A stretch of DNA of 64,000 nt. Origin: an uncultured Ruminococcus sp. GTDB lineage: Bacteria; Bacillota; Clostridia; Oscillospirales; Acutalibacteraceae. Shown piece after piece: positions 35,333 to 42,890 of the stretch. The stretch is taken from contig CADBOO010000030.1 of assembly GCA_902796225.1 (NCBI GenBank), positions 1 through 64,000 on the forward strand, read 5' to 3'. Under the pieces are notes generated by a model. That model worked only from the letters and a program-made list of their open reading frames with translations, was not told the DNA's origin and ran no database searches. The position numbers and the translations under genes are program-made. Numbering within the stretch: position 1 is the first letter of the stretch; each line of letters starts with the position of its first letter.

Positions 35333-35377
35333 GCATGTCCCTCCCTGAGGCGGATCCGTGCCGCATTGGTTTTTACC

Positions 35378-35406
35378 ATTATATCTTATCCGCCGCGCTT
35401 TGACAA
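35378..35406 (-). promoter_or_regulatory. idi promoter
   Basis: The minus strand has TTGTCA-N17-TATAAT, 45 bp upstream of the ATG. Confidence 0.8.
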
Positions 35407-35468
35407 GAGAAACATCCGCACGTCAACAAACGATCGTCGATTCCTCCTATTGATCGTATCCTCTGCGC

Positions 35469-35497
35469 TGGACAATCCGACGGGCTTCTGGTATACT
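35469..35497 (+). promoter_or_regulatory. Promoter of the prolyl-tRNA editing gene
   Basis: TGGACA-N17-TATACT on the plus strand, 53 bp before the ATG at 35551. Confidence 0.7.
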
Positions 35498-35550
35498 GTA
35501 TCCGAATGATCCCCATCGATCGTAACAGTTAAGGTAAAGGAGCAAGCGAC

Positions 35551-36102
35551 ATGGAATTATACAAAGGCTCACCGAATGATTTGACCGGCAGACAAGACCG
35601 CGAAATACGCGCCTACGCATTTCTTGACCGGCTCGGCGTCGAATACGACCGCACCGATCATCCCGACGAACCCGCTTCTACCATGGAGGTATGCGAAAAG
35701 ATCGACGCGGTGCTGAATGTACGCATCTGCAAAAACCTCTTTCTCTGCAACCGCCAGAAAACCGCGTTCTATCTGCTGATCATGTCCGGCGACAAGCCGT
35801 TCAAAACCAAAGAGCTGTCAAAACAGATGAATATCAGCCGCCTTTCGTTCGCGGATGAAACCTTTATGAAAGACCTGCTCGACGTAAGCCCCGGCAGCGT
35901 TTCGGTGCTGGGACTGATGAACGACGCCGATCGCCGTGTGCAGCTTGTGATCGACGAGGATGTGCTCAAAGAGGATTTCTTCGGCTGTCACCCCTGCGTC
36001 AACACCAGCTCTATCCGGTTCAGAACGTCGGATCTCACCGAAACAATCATCCCCGCCCTGCACGCCGACCCGATCATCGTACATCTTGTCGGCACGGAAT
36101 AA
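35551..36102 (+). CDS. prdX: YbaK/ProX-type prolyl-tRNA editing protein
   Basis: A 183-residue single-domain protein of the YbaK/INS superfamily, PrdX/ProXp subgroup. It has HPDEPASTMEVCEKI, the conserved KNLFLCNRQKTAFYLLIMSG with the catalytic-region Lys, then FKTKELSKQM and GSVSVLGLMNDADRRVQLVID. It hydrolyses misacylated tRNAPro (Ala or Cys) in trans, protecting translation fidelity where ProRS lacks the insertion domain. AAAGGAG nine bases before ATG 35551 gives the start. It is monocistronic. Confidence 0.88.
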   Translation: MELYKGSPNDLTGRQDREIRAYAFLDRLGVEYDRTDHPDEPASTMEVCEKIDAVLNVRICKNLFLCNRQKTAFYLLIMSGDKPFKTKELSKQMNISRLSFADETFMKDLLDVSPGSVSVLGLMNDADRRVQLVIDEDVLKEDFFGCHPCVNTSSIRFRTSDLTETIIPALHADPIIVHLVGTE

Positions 36103-36128
36103 TATATTCAAACGCACTGTGCGTCAAT

Positions 36129-36158
36129 GCGGAAGCTGATAACGGCTTCCGCTTTTTT
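36129..36158 (+). terminator. Terminator after the prolyl-tRNA editing gene
   Basis: GCGGAAGC, an 8-base loop, GCTTCCGC, TTTTTT. Confidence 0.9.
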
Positions 36159-36234
36159 GTCGTCAATTGTGGAAAACTATCTGTATAACCGACAAAGAAA
36201 GCAAAAAGATCAGCCGTTTCTTTGTGAAATATGC

Positions 36235-36263
36235 TTGCGTTTTATCCATATATATGTTATTAT
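36235..36263 (+). promoter_or_regulatory. Probable amylase promoter
   Basis: TTGCGT-N17-TATTAT, 57 bp before the ATG, in an AT-rich stretch. No obvious catabolite (cre) palindrome was seen next to it. Confidence 0.6.
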
Positions 36264-36320
36264 GATCATGTATATTTATGCGAATTTCCATTATTCAACA
36301 CCACCTAAGGAGGATTTCAC

Positions 36321-39300
36321 ATGAAACGCAGACTACTCAGCATCATTCTTGCGCTGTGTCTGACCATGTCGATCGTTTGCGTCGGGATCGTACCCGCCTC
36401 AGCAGACCCGACCGATCCCGTCGAGACCTATGCGCAGGAGACTATCCGGGGCAGCAACATCCTGCACTGCTTTGACTGGTCCTACAACAACATCAAGGCA
36501 AAGCTTCCCGAGATTGCCGCGGCGGGATATACCGCCGTGCAGACCTCGCCTGTTCAGTCGCCGAAGGACTATAATTCTTCGTGGACCGACGGCGTGAACC
36601 AATGGTGGAAGCTGTACCAGCCGCTTGGCTTCAGCGTTTCCAATAACACATGGCTGGGCACCAAGGCACAGCTGACCTCGCTTTGTACGGAAGCAGAAAA
36701 GTACAACATCAAGGTCATCGTCGATATCGTCGCGAACCACCTCGCCAATAACGGCACATCCGGCGGTACCTATTCCTACCTCAACTCCGGCGTTGAAAGC
36801 GATCTGAAAAACGCCAATTATTATCACACATCGTCCAACGGCACAAACGACAACAGCCGCTACAACATCACCCAGTATCACCTCGGTATGCCCGATCTGA
36901 ATACCGCAAACACCCATATCCAGCAAAGAGTCATCGGGCTGCTGGAGGAGTGTATCGACTGCGGCGTCGACGGCTTCCGTTTTGACGCGGCGAAACATAT
37001 CGAGCTGCCGACCGACCCGTCCAATTGCAAGAGCGATTTCTGGCCGAACGTCATCGAAGGGGCAAAGGACTATGCTTCGGAAAAGAGTCTTCCCGTACCG
37101 TTCTTCTACGGCGAGATCCTCGGCAGTCCCGGACCGAACTGTGATGTTTCCAACTACACGACCTACATGGCGGTGACAGATAACTACACCGGCGACCGCG
37201 CGCTGGACAAGGCGTACTGGTCGGCGGCGTCCGAGCTTGCCGACGGCACCTACTACAAAGGCGCCTCCGCCGATAACAGCGTCCTCTGGGTCGAGTCGCA
37301 CGATACCTATATGGGCAACTCCGGCTCGGCGTATTTTACCAACACAAAGGACGTTACCTCCGAGGTCCTGAATCTGGCGTGGGCGATCGTCGGCGCGAGA
37401 GCCGATTCCACCGCGCTGTTCTTTGCGCGTCCGAACAGCACCATGGGCGCGGCAAGCACAGATACCAACTGGAAATCCAAGTCGGTCACCGAGGTCAATA
37501 AGTTCAAGAATCACTTTGACGGCACGAGCGAATACCTTGCGTCCTCCGGCAACGTCGCTTATATCGAGCGCGGCACCAAGGGCGTTGTGATCTCTAAGCT
37601 CGACGGCACCTCCGGTTCCGTCAATCTGACCGCGCATCAGATGAAGAGCGGTTCTTATATCGATCAGGTCACCGGCAATACCTTTACCGTATCAAACGGC
37701 AAGATCTTCGGTTCTGTCGGCTCGACCGGCGTTGCGGTTGTCTATAACGCCGATGAACCCGCCTATGATATCATCACCACCTCGACGCTGTATGTCAAGC
37801 CGAGCTCCTCGTGGCTGAGCAGCGGCGGCCGATACGCGATGTATCTCTTCAACAGAGTGACCGGCGACAACGCATGGGTCAGCATGACCTCTGACGGCAA
37901 CGATTACTATTCCGGATCCGTTCCCACGGGCAACTGGACAAATGTCATCTTCTGCCGCATGGACGGTTCCAATAATACCAACAACTGGGATAATAAGAAG
38001 GATCAGACCGGTGATCTTGTCCCGGATGACAACACCAACTGCTATTCGGTGTCATCTGAATCGTGGAGCCTGTACGGTACGTCTCCGACCTCCGCGACGA
38101 CGGCAACCGTCGCGCCGACTGCGGCGACGGAAGCGCCGAGCGATACCTATACGGTTTATGCGAACAACAATGCCGGCTGGAGCAACATGATGGTTTATTA
38201 CTGGGGCAGCAATACCCAGGCTCCGACGTGGCCCGGCGTCGCGATGACCCAGGGCAATAAGGTCTACAAGGCAGAGATCCCGAGCGACGTTACCGGCATC
38301 ATCTTTAACGACGGCGCGTCCAGCAACACCAAGCAGACGCCCGATATCACCTCCGATATCGCCAATCATAAGGAGTGGGTCGTCACATCTACGACGAGCA
38401 ATGACAAGTATGTTGCCGAATCCGGTCCGACCTATTATCTCGTCGGCAATATGAACAGCTGGACTAACAACAACGACTATGCCTTCACGCTGAATACTGC
38501 GGAAACCTCCAAGGTCGAGTACAAGCTGGCTTCCGTGACCCTCCCCGCAAATGCGGAGATCAAGGTCCATGACAGCAAGGATACCTGGTATCCCTCCGGC
38601 GAGAATAACAATATTACTGTTTCCGCGGCAGGCACCTACGACGTTTATTTCAGACCGAACGCGGACGGCAGCACAAGCTCCGGCTTTGAGAGTCAGAAGA
38701 CGCTCCGCCTTGTCAACGTCACCCCCTGCACCGTCACATGGAAGGACGGCGACGACAATGTATTGAAGACGGAGCAGGTACCTTACGGCACAACGCCGTC
38801 TTATACCGGCGATACCCCGACAAAGGAATCGACCGCTCAGTATACCTATACCTTCAGCGGATGGTCGCCGACTCCTGCGGCCGTCACCGAAGATACGACC
38901 TACACCGCCCAGTTCACCCAGTCTGAGAGGACCTTTACCGTCACATGGAAGAACTACGACGGCACGACCCTTGAGACCGACGAGAACGTCGCCTACGGTT
39001 CAAAACCTCAGTATGACGGCGAGACCCCGACCAGAGAGGCGGAGGGCGATACCACATATGCGTTCAGCGGTTGGTCGCCATTGATCACCGACGAGACGAC
39101 GATCACCGACGACACGACCTATACCGCCAGATTCGGAACAAATACCAACACTTATACCATCACATGGAAGGACGGCGACGGCAATACGCTCAGAACCGAG
39201 CCGTGTATCCAGGGTGTAACGCCTCAGTATACCGGCGCCACCCCCACAAAGACTGCAACCGCGCAGTACACCTATACCTTTAACGGTACGTGGGATCCTC

Positions 39301-41432
39301 CCCTCGTAGCTGCGGATAAAGACCAGACCTACACCGCGCAGTTCGACAGCACCGTCAACCAATACACGATCATTTTCAAAAACGATGACGGTACCGAGCT
39401 GCAAAACTCACAGGTCGCCTACGGTGAGACGCCCGCCTATACCGGCGAGACGCCGACCAAGGCTGCCGACGCAAATTACACCTACACATTCAAGGAATGG
39501 TCGCCTGCGATCGCTCCCGTCGACGGCGCAGCAACCTACACCGCACAATTCACCGCGACCCCGATCCCGAACATCACCGTCCGCGCGACCAATGTCGTCG
39601 AGTGGAACGACGTCTATATCTACTACTGGACGGACTTCGGCGATAACAGTTGGCCCGGCGTGAAGATGACGGCGGACGCCGATAACTTCATTATGACGGC
39701 AGAGATCCCCGCAAACGCCAAGGGTATCGTCTTTACCGACGGCGCGTCATCCAACACCGAGCAGACCGTCAATATCACATCCGGCATCGCCGACGGCGCA
39801 TGGTGGGCGATCCTGAACACGAAGGATTCCACCGAAACCAGCAAGTACAAAGTCCATGCCGTCCACACCTATAAGCTCCTCGGTACGATGAACAACTGGA
39901 CAGCCGCTGAAGCGCCCGAGTTTGTTCCTCATAAGGCGTCGACCAAGGTGGAAGAATATAAGCTGGCGAACGTTCAGCTCAACGAGAATGATGAGATCAA
40001 GGTCTACGGCAGCAACGATAAATGGTATCCGAGCGGCGGCAGCAATAACTACACGGTCACCGCAAGCGGCACATATAACGTTTACTTCCGACCGAACGCC
40101 GACGGCGGCAGCTCATGGCACGAAAACGTCTTTTATGTCAAGAACGTCACCCCCTGCACGATCACGTGGAAAGACGGCGACGACAAAATCCTGAAGACCG
40201 ACACCGTCACCTACGGCGAGACGCCCGCTTATACCGGCGAAACGCCCACCAAGACCGCGACCGACCAGTATACCTATACGTTCAATAACACTTGGTCGCC
40301 CGCGATCACCGCGGCGACAGGCGACGCGACCTACACCGCACAGTTCGACAGCACCGTCAACAAGTACACCATCACATTCAAAAACGATGACGGTACCGAG
40401 CTGCAAAGCACCGACGTAGAATACGGACAGACCCCCGCCTATACCGGCGCGACGCCGACCAAAGCTGCCAGTGTTGATTACACCTACACATTCAAGGGCT
40501 GGTCGCCTGAGATCACAACGGTCTCCGGTTCGGCGACCTATACCGCGCAGTTTACCGCGACCGAGCGCAAGTATTTCTCCGGCAACTCGCTGAGTCTGAA
40601 GGGCGCGATCGGCGTCAACTTCTTCATCGATTTGCGCGGCAAATCGGCAGCCAACGCTGTCGTCACGCTGAGCTGGTACAAATACACCGATACGGTCAAT
40701 CTCTCCGACCTCACTCCCGAAGCGGACGGCACCTACAAGGTCACCTGCTTTGTCGCCGCAAAAGAGATGAACGATACCATCACCGCAACGCTGACCGCAG
40801 ACGGCGAAGTCCTCTCCACGGATACATACTCGGTCGCCGAATACGCGTATCGGATCATCAGGAACGAAGACGGCGAATTTAACGATCTGTTCCCGAATGA
40901 TCCTGCGAAACTCCCAAAACTGCAGTCTCTCGCAAAAGCGATGCTCCGCTACGGCGCAGAGGCGCAGAAGTTCTTCGGACACAACGTTGATGCTCTTGCC
41001 GATAAAGATCTGGGCGAATACACCCCCGCATCGATCGACAACAGCCTTTTGACAACACACAGCTATTCCGGCGACACGCTGGCAGACTATGGTCTGACCT
41101 ACGCCGGCAACAGTCTCCTGCTGAAGAACACCACCACCCTTCGCCTGTTCTTCACCGCCGACGCTGACTTCGACGGAACAGAGGTCTTCTTTAACGGAAC
41201 CAAGCTCACGCCCGGCACCAGAGGCAGCTACACCTACTTTGACATCACCGGCATCAAAGCCGCCGATATCCTCAAGGATCAGAAACTGACCTTCACAAAG
41301 GGCGACGCTTCAACAGAAGTTTCGTTCAACATCGGAGATTATATCCACGATATGCAGTCGGACGAAAGCCTTTACCCCCTGCTGACCGGTCTGTACGATT
41401 ACAACCGAAAGGCAGTCGCATACTTCGGCTGA
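36321..41432 (+). CDS. Secreted multimodular alpha-amylase (GH13) with starch-binding modules
   Basis: A 1703-residue protein. Signal peptide at 1-28, then a GH13 domain close to Bacillus AmyE type (GSNILHCFDWSYNNIK, YTAVQTSPVQ, DIVANH). The catalytic residues are Asp222 (DGFRFDAAKH), Glu265 (FYGEILG) and Asp328 (VESHDTYM). Downstream come two CBM26-like modules (about 610-700 and 1085-1178; WSNMMVYYW, WNDVYIYYW with PGVxMT). Each is followed by a module starting YYLVGNMNSW or YKLLGTMNNW. Six B-repeat units of the TWKDGDDNVLKT-YTAQF type follow in groups of four and two. A C-terminal module of about 290 residues (1414-1703) is of unrecognised function. There is no dockerin, sortase signal or membrane anchor. 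AAGGAGG upstream of ATG 36321. It degrades starch outside the cell. Confidence 0.93.
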   Translation: MKRRLLSIILALCLTMSIVCVGIVPASADPTDPVETYAQETIRGSNILHCFDWSYNNIKAKLPEIAAAGYTAVQTSPVQSPKDYNSSWTDGVNQWWKLYQPLGFSVSNNTWLGTKAQLTSLCTEAEKYNIKVIVDIVANHLANNGTSGGTYSYLNSGVESDLKNANYYHTSSNGTNDNSRYNITQYHLGMPDLNTANTHIQQRVIGLLEECIDCGVDGFRFDAAKHIELPTDPSNCKSDFWPNVIEGAKDYASEKSLPVPFFYGEILGSPGPNCDVSNYTTYMAVTDNYTGDRALDKAYWSAASELADGTYYKGASADNSVLWVESHDTYMGNSGSAYFTNTKDVTSEVLNLAWAIVGARADSTALFFARPNSTMGAASTDTNWKSKSVTEVNKFKNHFDGTSEYLASSGNVAYIERGTKGVVISKLDGTSGSVNLTAHQMKSGSYIDQVTGNTFTVSNGKIFGSVGSTGVAVVYNADEPAYDIITTSTLYVKPSSSWLSSGGRYAMYLFNRVTGDNAWVSMTSDGNDYYSGSVPTGNWTNVIFCRMDGSNNTNNWDNKKDQTGDLVPDDNTNCYSVSSESWSLYGTSPTSATTATVAPTAATEAPSDTYTVYANNNAGWSNMMVYYWGSNTQAPTWPGVAMTQGNKVYKAEIPSDVTGIIFNDGASSNTKQTPDITSDIANHKEWVVTSTTSNDKYVAESGPTYYLVGNMNSWTNNNDYAFTLNTAETSKVEYKLASVTLPANAEIKVHDSKDTWYPSGENNNITVSAAGTYDVYFRPNADGSTSSGFESQKTLRLVNVTPCTVTWKDGDDNVLKTEQVPYGTTPSYTGDTPTKESTAQYTYTFSGWSPTPAAVTEDTTYTAQFTQSERTFTVTWKNYDGTTLETDENVAYGSKPQYDGETPTREAEGDTTYAFSGWSPLITDETTITDDTTYTARFGTNTNTYTITWKDGDGNTLRTEPCIQGVTPQYTGATPTKTATAQYTYTFNGTWDPPLVAADKDQTYTAQFDSTVNQYTIIFKNDDGTELQNSQVAYGETPAYTGETPTKAADANYTYTFKEWSPAIAPVDGAATYTAQFTATPIPNITVRATNVVEWNDVYIYYWTDFGDNSWPGVKMTADADNFIMTAEIPANAKGIVFTDGASSNTEQTVNITSGIADGAWWAILNTKDSTETSKYKVHAVHTYKLLGTMNNWTAAEAPEFVPHKASTKVEEYKLANVQLNENDEIKVYGSNDKWYPSGGSNNYTVTASGTYNVYFRPNADGGSSWHENVFYVKNVTPCTITWKDGDDKILKTDTVTYGETPAYTGETPTKTATDQYTYTFNNTWSPAITAATGDATYTAQFDSTVNKYTITFKNDDGTELQSTDVEYGQTPAYTGATPTKAASVDYTYTFKGWSPEITTVSGSATYTAQFTATERKYFSGNSLSLKGAIGVNFFIDLRGKSAANAVVTLSWYKYTDTVNLSDLTPEADGTYKVTCFVAAKEMNDTITATLTADGEVLSTDTYSVAEYAYRIIRNEDGEFNDLFPNDPAKLPKLQSLAKAMLRYGAEAQKFFGHNVDALADKDLGEYTPASIDNSLLTTHSYSGDTLADYGLTYAGNSLLLKNTTTLRLFFTADADFDGTEVFFNGTKLTPGTRGSYTYFDITGIKAADILKDQKLTFTKGDASTEVSFNIGDYIHDMQSDESLYPLLTGLYDYNRKAVAYFG
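38715..40560 (+). repeat. Six B-repeat-like coding units and a duplicated CBM pair in the amylase
   Basis: Units of about 70 codons begin TWKDGD or FKNDDGTEL and end TYTAQF. Four lie at about 38715-39560 and two at about 40140-40560, separated by the second CBM26-like/MNNW pair. This points to internal segmental duplication of a block (CBM pair plus repeats). B-repeats of this kind act as spacers in other surface proteins. Confidence 0.8.
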
Positions 41433-41463
41433 CGCCGGCGTCTGCATGAATCAACAATAAAGC

Positions 41464-41500
41464 AAGGTCGGCTGCTCATTCACTGAGCAGCCGACCTTTT
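41464..41500 (+). terminator. Amylase terminator
   Basis: AAGGTCGGCTGCTCA, a 5-base loop, TGAGCAGCCGACCTTTT: a 15-bp stem. Confidence 0.93.
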
Positions 41501-41550
41501 CACTGCCGTGCGTCCTGTGTAGGGAACACGGCGGTTTCATCATCAAAAGT

Positions 41551-41609
41551 ACAGGAACCTGTACGCTTCGGATCTGCCATGAGATCCCCTGCGTACAGGT
41601 TCTTCTTTT
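41551..41609 (-). terminator. Likely terminator of the E2-like gene
   Basis: GAACCTGTACGC (41555-41566) pairs with GCGTACAGGTTC (41591-41602) across a 24-base loop, with AT-rich flanks. It lies about 40 bp downstream of the E2-like gene on its strand. The loop is long and the T-run interrupted, so the role is less certain. Confidence 0.45.
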
Positions 41610-41648
41610 GTAAGAGTATACGCACGAAAGAAGGAGAGCTTCTGCGCG

Positions 41649-42227
41649 TTATCCGCCTGTCGTCCAGCGGTCGATGATCTCGCCGAAGGATGCTGCGTCA
41701 GCTTCTGCGGCGGCGGTTTCGGCGGGGGTGTTCTCGGTCAGGGCAGTGTGATCGGACGGGAACAGATCGGGATCATCGCGGTGTCTGAGAAACCAGTCGA
41801 GCGCTTTGTAGTTTGCCGGCAGATCGGTGCGGATCAATGCGGGATCGTACTGCAGGGATCGGATCATCCGCAGCACAAAGTCTTTCAGAGAGGTTTCCTG
41901 TCGCCAAGGCTGAGACGGACAGTATGTGCCCTTGGAGTACCAGTCGGGATGGAATACCGGCGGGAGATCGAGCATTTTGATATAGGGCGCAACGGCGGGG
42001 TAGGAGTCGCGCAGGGTCACTCTGATCATGCAGCGGCGGATCGCACCGACCGTGTTCACGCCGGCTTTTGCCGAATAGACATAGGTTCTGATATTGACGG
42101 TCAGCAGGTACTCTTCGGCATACGGCAGCTCGCCCTTTGTTGCGATCCACGAGAGATACGGGCGATTTTGGATCTTCAGCATTTCACGATACTCCTGCGC
42201 TAAGCGGTCGTTTCTGTTTGCAAGCAT
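41649..42227 (-). CDS. Bacterial ubiquitin-conjugating enzyme E2-like (UBC fold) protein
   Basis: A 192-residue cytoplasmic protein. An N-terminal helix (NDRLAQEYREML) and beta-strands lead to IRVTLRDSYPAVAPYIKML, then VFHPDWYSKGTYCPSQPW, SLKDFVLRMIRSLQYDP and LPANYKALDWFLRH. In eukaryotic E2s the same order is YPxxPP, HPN-x5-G/S-x-C, W, a helix LxxVLxxIxxLLxxP and PxNxxA. Cys103 stands exactly eight residues after Asp95 of HPD, the spacing from HPN Asn to the E2 catalytic Cys, and Gly100 also aligns. The Asn-to-Asp change at the oxyanion position is unusual. The Ala/Glu-rich tail ends WTTGG. No E1, ubiquitin-like or JAB gene is adjacent. GAGGTG lies six bases before ATG 42227; ATG 42230 and GTG 42236 are alternatives. 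The fold is recognised by motif only. Confidence 0.7.
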   Translation of the reverse strand: MLANRNDRLAQEYREMLKIQNRPYLSWIATKGELPYAEEYLLTVNIRTYVYSAKAGVNTVGAIRRCMIRVTLRDSYPAVAPYIKMLDLPPVFHPDWYSKGTYCPSQPWRQETSLKDFVLRMIRSLQYDPALIRTDLPANYKALDWFLRHRDDPDLFPSDHTALTENTPAETAAAEADAASFGEIIDRWTTGG

Positions 42228-42249
42228 CATACACACCTCATTCAGATGT

Positions 42250-42278
42250 ATTATACCGAAAAGCCGTCGGGAAGTAAA
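42250..42278 (-). promoter_or_regulatory. Promoter of the E2-like gene
   Basis: The minus strand has TTTACT-N17-TATAAT, about 22 bp upstream of the start codon, leaving a very short leader. Confidence 0.7.
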
Positions 42279-42620
42279 GAGATCGGTCGCCGGCAGAACA
42301 AAATGATTACATTTTTAATAAAAAACGGTATCAAAATGGATGAATATACCATGCATAAAACTAATAATAATGAATAATATGCAGGAATAAATCCCGATAA
42401 GAATCGCGATACCGTCGCTATATGATGGTGTATTACTGTCAGAAACAGCTAATTATCGGATTGCTGTCCGCATATACGTCAACAGGACAATAATGCATAA
42501 ATATCCATACGCTGACAATTGTACCGATTGTCAGACCGAAAAAGTTACAAAACTTGAGAAACGTGACAAAACTGTAGCCGACTATAATTCTAATAAAGAA
42601 TAATAAACTTGACGGGGCTG
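42279..42620. other. AT-rich intergenic control region before the pilus operon
   Basis: A 340-base AT-rich stretch without a credible gene, between divergent promoters. Noted elements are the palindrome at 42512-42534 and the TATAATTCTA repeats beginning at 42583. Confidence 0.5.
42512..42534. promoter_or_regulatory. Operator-like palindrome
   Basis: CTGACAAT, 7 bases, ATTGTCAG: a perfect 8-bp inverted repeat of the size bound by dimeric regulators, about 90 bp upstream of the pilus promoter. There is no T-run, so it is not a terminator. The binding protein is unknown. Confidence 0.45.
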
Positions 42621-42646
42621 TGCTATAATTCTAGCGTAGAATTCTA
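42583..42646 (+). repeat. Iterated TATAATTCTA elements
   Basis: TATAATTCTA at 42583-42592 and 42624-42633, and TAGAATTCTA at 42637-42646. The middle copy contains the -10 box of the presumed promoter. An AATTATAG at about 42655 can pair with CTATAATT at 42623. Confidence 0.7.
42621..42629 (+). promoter_or_regulatory. Extended -10 promoter of the pilus operon
   Basis: TGCTATAAT (extended -10). The nearby TTGACG lies only nine bases upstream and cannot serve as the -35 box. Transcription would start near 42636, giving a leader of about 255 bases. Confidence 0.55.
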
Positions 42647-42890
42647 ATATGGAAAATTATAGTGTAGCTTACTATGCCCCGATCCACCTCAAACGCTTCA
42701 GGGGTTGGGGCGGTTATGCTCGTTTTCCATCGTCCGAAGGATGGAATCCTACCTCTCGCGCGCTTGCGTATACTTCTGATGTGTAGCGGCGCGACTGCAA
42801 TCGTTTTATCCTTTGGACACTATCATATATAAGGCGTCATCTTGCGTTACCGCAGCGCCGCCTTATATAACAGGAAAAGGAGGAATCTAT
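42636..42890 (+). promoter_or_regulatory. Structured 5' leader of the pilus operon
   Basis: Four successive stem-loops: GCCCC (42676-42680)/GGGGC (42707-42711); TTCCATC (42725-42731)/GATGGAA (42740-42746); CGCGC (42757-42761)/GCGCG (42789-42793); and TATATAAGGCG (42826-42836)/CGCCTTATATA (42859-42869) with an inner TGCG-TTAC-CGCA hairpin. The last ends seven bases before AGGAAAAGGAGG, the SD of the TTG start at 42891. It matches no riboswitch class I know; c-di-GMP-I consensus loops are absent. Confidence 0.5.

Noticed and set aside
42609..42629. TTGACG plus TATAAT as a normal promoter for the pilus operon
   Set aside because: The spacer is only nine bases. The -10 is kept as an extended -10 (TGCTATAAT) instead.
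42676..42870. c-di-GMP-I or c-di-GMP-II riboswitch upstream of the pilus genes
   Set aside because: The conserved GEMM loops and junction sequences are not seen; only generic stems are visible.
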